Below are positions 62,583-64,000 of a stretch of 64,000 nt of DNA, one piece after another. A model generated the notes under the pieces. It did no database searches, was not told the DNA's origin, and saw only the letters and a program-made list of their open reading frames with translations. This stretch comes from CAVTAV01 sp963732795 (GTDB taxonomy: Bacteria > Pseudomonadota > Alphaproteobacteria > CAVTAV01): contig CAVTAV010000006.1 of the NCBI GenBank assembly GCA_963732795.1, positions 434,001 to 498,000 on the forward strand, written 5' to 3'. The translations under genes were made by a program, and so were the position numbers. Position 1 is the stretch's first letter; each line of letters starts with the position of its first letter.

Positions 62583-63014
62583 CTAGCGGGTCCCGGCCTT
62601 CGCCGATTCCACCGTCGGCCCGACGTCCTGGCCGTAGGAGAGCTCCAGGGTGTTGCCGTCGGGATCGGCGAGATAGACCCAGTAGCCGACCGGCGGGCCA
62701 TAGTCTTCCGGGCCTTTTATGAGACAGCCGTCTTGTTTCGCGAGCGCCGCCAGCCGGTCCACCGCCTCGCGGCTCGCGCAGGCGACGCCGAGATGGCCGA
62801 ACGGGCCCAGCGGCCGGTCCACCACGCCCGGCTGATGAACCAGCACGATCACGAAGGGCCGGGTCATGTCGCTGACCCAGGCGACTGCGCCTTCGCCGTC
62901 CTCGGATTGATGGCGATAGACCACCCGCATGCCGGCATATTTCGCATAAAACGCAATGCTGGCATCAAGATCGGCGGAAGCGAGAGCGATATGGGTGAGG
63001 CCGGTATCCGACAT
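62583..63014 (-). CDS. VOC family (glyoxalase/bleomycin-resistance fold) protein
   Basis: 143 residues, two beta-alpha-beta-beta-beta modules: LTHIALASADLDASIAFYAKYAGM with a metal-type histidine, GHLGVACASREAVDRLA and YWVYLADPDGNTLELSYGQ with a C-terminal glutamate. A metal-dependent lyase or dioxygenase-type fold; substrate unknown. Upstream of gpsA by 42 bases, same strand. Confidence 0.87.
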   Translation of the reverse strand: MSDTGLTHIALASADLDASIAFYAKYAGMRVVYRHQSEDGEGAVAWVSDMTRPFVIVLVHQPGVVDRPLGPFGHLGVACASREAVDRLAALAKQDGCLIKGPEDYGPPVGYWVYLADPDGNTLELSYGQDVGPTVESAKAGTR

Positions 63015-63108
63015 GGGCCTGTCTTTCCGGATACGATTTGACCTGACGCAAAGCGGGCGACGGCCAAAGGGGCGATGCTGGCCCCACTACACCATGGGAG
63101 ACCCGGCC

Positions 63109-63597
63109 ATGAAAACCCTCGTCGCCTTCTATTCGCGCAGCGGCACCACCCGCAAAGTCGCTGCCGAGCTCGCGCGGATCCTCCATGCCGATCTTGAAGA
63201 GATCTATTGCGAAAAGCCGTATCGCGGACTGTTCGGCTATCTGGCCGCCGCCCGCGACAGCTTGAGCGGCAAACTGCCCGAGATCACGCCCGTGAAGCAC
63301 GCCCCCGGCGCCTACGACCTCGTAATCCTGGCCGGGCCGCTCTGGGCCGGCCACGCCTCGCCGGTGCTGAGACGCTACGCGAAGGAGCACAAAGGCCAGT
63401 TCAAGAAAGTCGGCTTCGTCCTAACCCATGGCGGCTCGTCTCCCAAGACGGCGTTCGCCGAGCTCGAAACCCTGGTGGGACTGAAGCCGACATCGGTCAT
63501 GGCGGTGCGCCAGGCCATGGTCGACAAGAACGACTACGAGCTGGCCCTGTCCGATTTCGCCGGCCCGATCCGGTTCAAGGAAGAGGCGGTTTTTTGA
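63109..63597 (+). CDS. flavodoxin family protein
   Basis: 162 residues. FMN-loop-type start VAFYSRSGTTRKVAAELA (P-loop SGTTRK), then DLVILAGPLWAGHASPVLRRY and GFVLTHGG. Resembles flavodoxin/NAD(P)H-quinone-oxidoreductase-like small flavoproteins. Partner unknown. GGGAG lies before the ATG at 63109; an ATG five codons upstream is an alternative. Confidence 0.87.
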   Translation: MKTLVAFYSRSGTTRKVAAELARILHADLEEIYCEKPYRGLFGYLAAARDSLSGKLPEITPVKHAPGAYDLVILAGPLWAGHASPVLRRYAKEHKGQFKKVGFVLTHGGSSPKTAFAELETLVGLKPTSVMAVRQAMVDKNDYELALSDFAGPIRFKEEAVF

Positions 63598-63626
63598 GAG
63601 AAGACCGTTCGCTGGCAACACACCGC

Positions 63627-63663
63627 ATTCGTCATGCGCGGACTTGTCCCGGTCATGACGAAT
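63627..63663. repeat. 37-base inverted repeat between convergent genes
   Basis: ATTCGTCATG (63627-63636) and its exact complement CATGACGAAT (63654-63663) around a 17-base GC-rich centre. It separates the flavodoxin and tsaD 3' ends and could be a bidirectional terminator or a small palindromic repeat. Confidence 0.55.
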
Positions 63664-63675
63664 TGACGACGTTTC

Positions 63676-64000
63676 TCAGGCCTTCGCGCCCTTCCGGCCT
63701 TCGCCGATTCTCGGCGCCGCCGCGGCGTCCAGCGGCCAGCGGGCGCGGGCGGGGGCGTCGAGGGTGTCGGTGAGACCGAGCTTCAGCCGCTCGATCCCGG
63801 CCCAGGCGACCATGGCACCGTTGTCGGTGCAGAGCCTGACGGGCGGCGCGATCAGCCGAATGTTTCGGCTCCGGCACAGATCGTCGAGCCGCATGCGAAG
63901 ATAGGAATTGGCCGCGACACCGCCGGCGATGACGAGCGGCATGGCGCCGGCTTCGTCGAGAGCATGGGCTGTGCGGTCCGCGAGGATATCGCCGACCGCC
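63676..64000 (-). CDS. tsaD: tRNA threonylcarbamoyladenosine synthesis protein TsaD (C-terminal part)
   Basis: Only the C-terminal part, about 107 residues, is in the window; the gene runs off the right edge. LVIAGGVAANSYLRMRLDDLC and APPVRLCTDNGAMVAWAGIERL are the conserved C-terminal TsaD blocks, the second holding a metal-binding aspartate. TsaD transfers threonylcarbamoyl to A37 of ANN-decoding tRNAs. The order tsaD-(..)-gpsA is common in alphaproteobacteria. Confidence 0.93.
   Translation of the reverse strand, partial: AVGDILADRTAHALDEAGAMPLVIAGGVAANSYLRMRLDDLCRSRNIRLIAPPVRLCTDNGAMVAWAGIERLKLGLTDTLDAPARARWPLDAAAAPRIGEGRKGAKA

Overview
This window reads as the chromosomal replication-origin neighbourhood of a high-GC alphaproteobacterium, most likely of a Rhodospirillales-like lineage. 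The evidence is gene order. parB-parA-rsmG-mnmG-mnmE, rho, hemJ-hemH-hemE, the kinase/pyrophosphorylase (RP001-type) gene and maf-aroE-coaE-dnaQ-secB-Tim44-mltA-Smr-hslUV lie together, as they do around the origin of Caulobacter, Rickettsia and relatives. Two perfect parS sites (13880-13895 and 15914-15929) and a 466-base gene-free gap between hemE and the kinase gene, with four TTATCCC-type DnaA-like boxes, support an oriC at about 28095-28560. Next to that gap genes point away from it on both sides.

Layout. 1-6.2 kb: a cut-off methyltransferase, an MBL-fold hydrolase and a response regulator on the minus strand; ribA and an L,D-transpeptidase; yggS; a thiE-like gene; an outer-membrane barrel. 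6.5-11.3 kb: DUF3576 lipoprotein-leuS-lptE-holA. 11.5-17.3 kb: parB-parA-rsmG-mnmG-mnmE. 17.3-23.8 kb: an accessory block (ferredoxin, DUF6489, YyaL-like protein, ogt, dienelactone hydrolase, quinone oxidoreductase, nhaA). 24-28.1 kb: rho and heme biosynthesis (hemJ, hemH, hemE). 28.1-28.6 kb: oriC candidate. 28.6-37.8 kb: kinase/pyrophosphorylase, maf, aroE, coaE, dnaQ, secB, Tim44, mltA, Smr, an HTH regulator and hslVU. 38.6-42.5 kb: histidine operon hisB-DUF2628-hisHAFE with a HIT protein. 42.6-50.4 kb: PfkB kinase, EI24 protein, two bactofilins and a lipoprotein, nth, DUF2244, dapB, cupin, MFS. 50.4-55.8 kb: cytochrome b561, DUF6152, an orphan substrate-binding-like protein, dCTP deaminase, acs. 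56-60.3 kb: two tandem O-methyltransferases, a cupin and a MATE exporter. 60.3-64 kb: two Rieske proteins, an EVE-domain protein, gpsA, a VOC protein, a flavodoxin and the C-terminal end of tsaD.

An important caveat: I count 20 single-base frame breaks in 13 genes, including normally essential ones (holA, parA, hemH). In every case undoing the shift restores a protein of normal family length. The simplest reading is uncorrected sequencing indels, not gene decay. These genes are annotated over their full span as CDS and marked as frame-disrupted.

I saw no tRNA, rRNA, CRISPR array, transposase or prophage gene. The repeats present are a 122-base dispersed element in two inverted copies, a 70-base element with long terminal inverted repeats, a 37-base inverted repeat and a 12-base tandem repeat.
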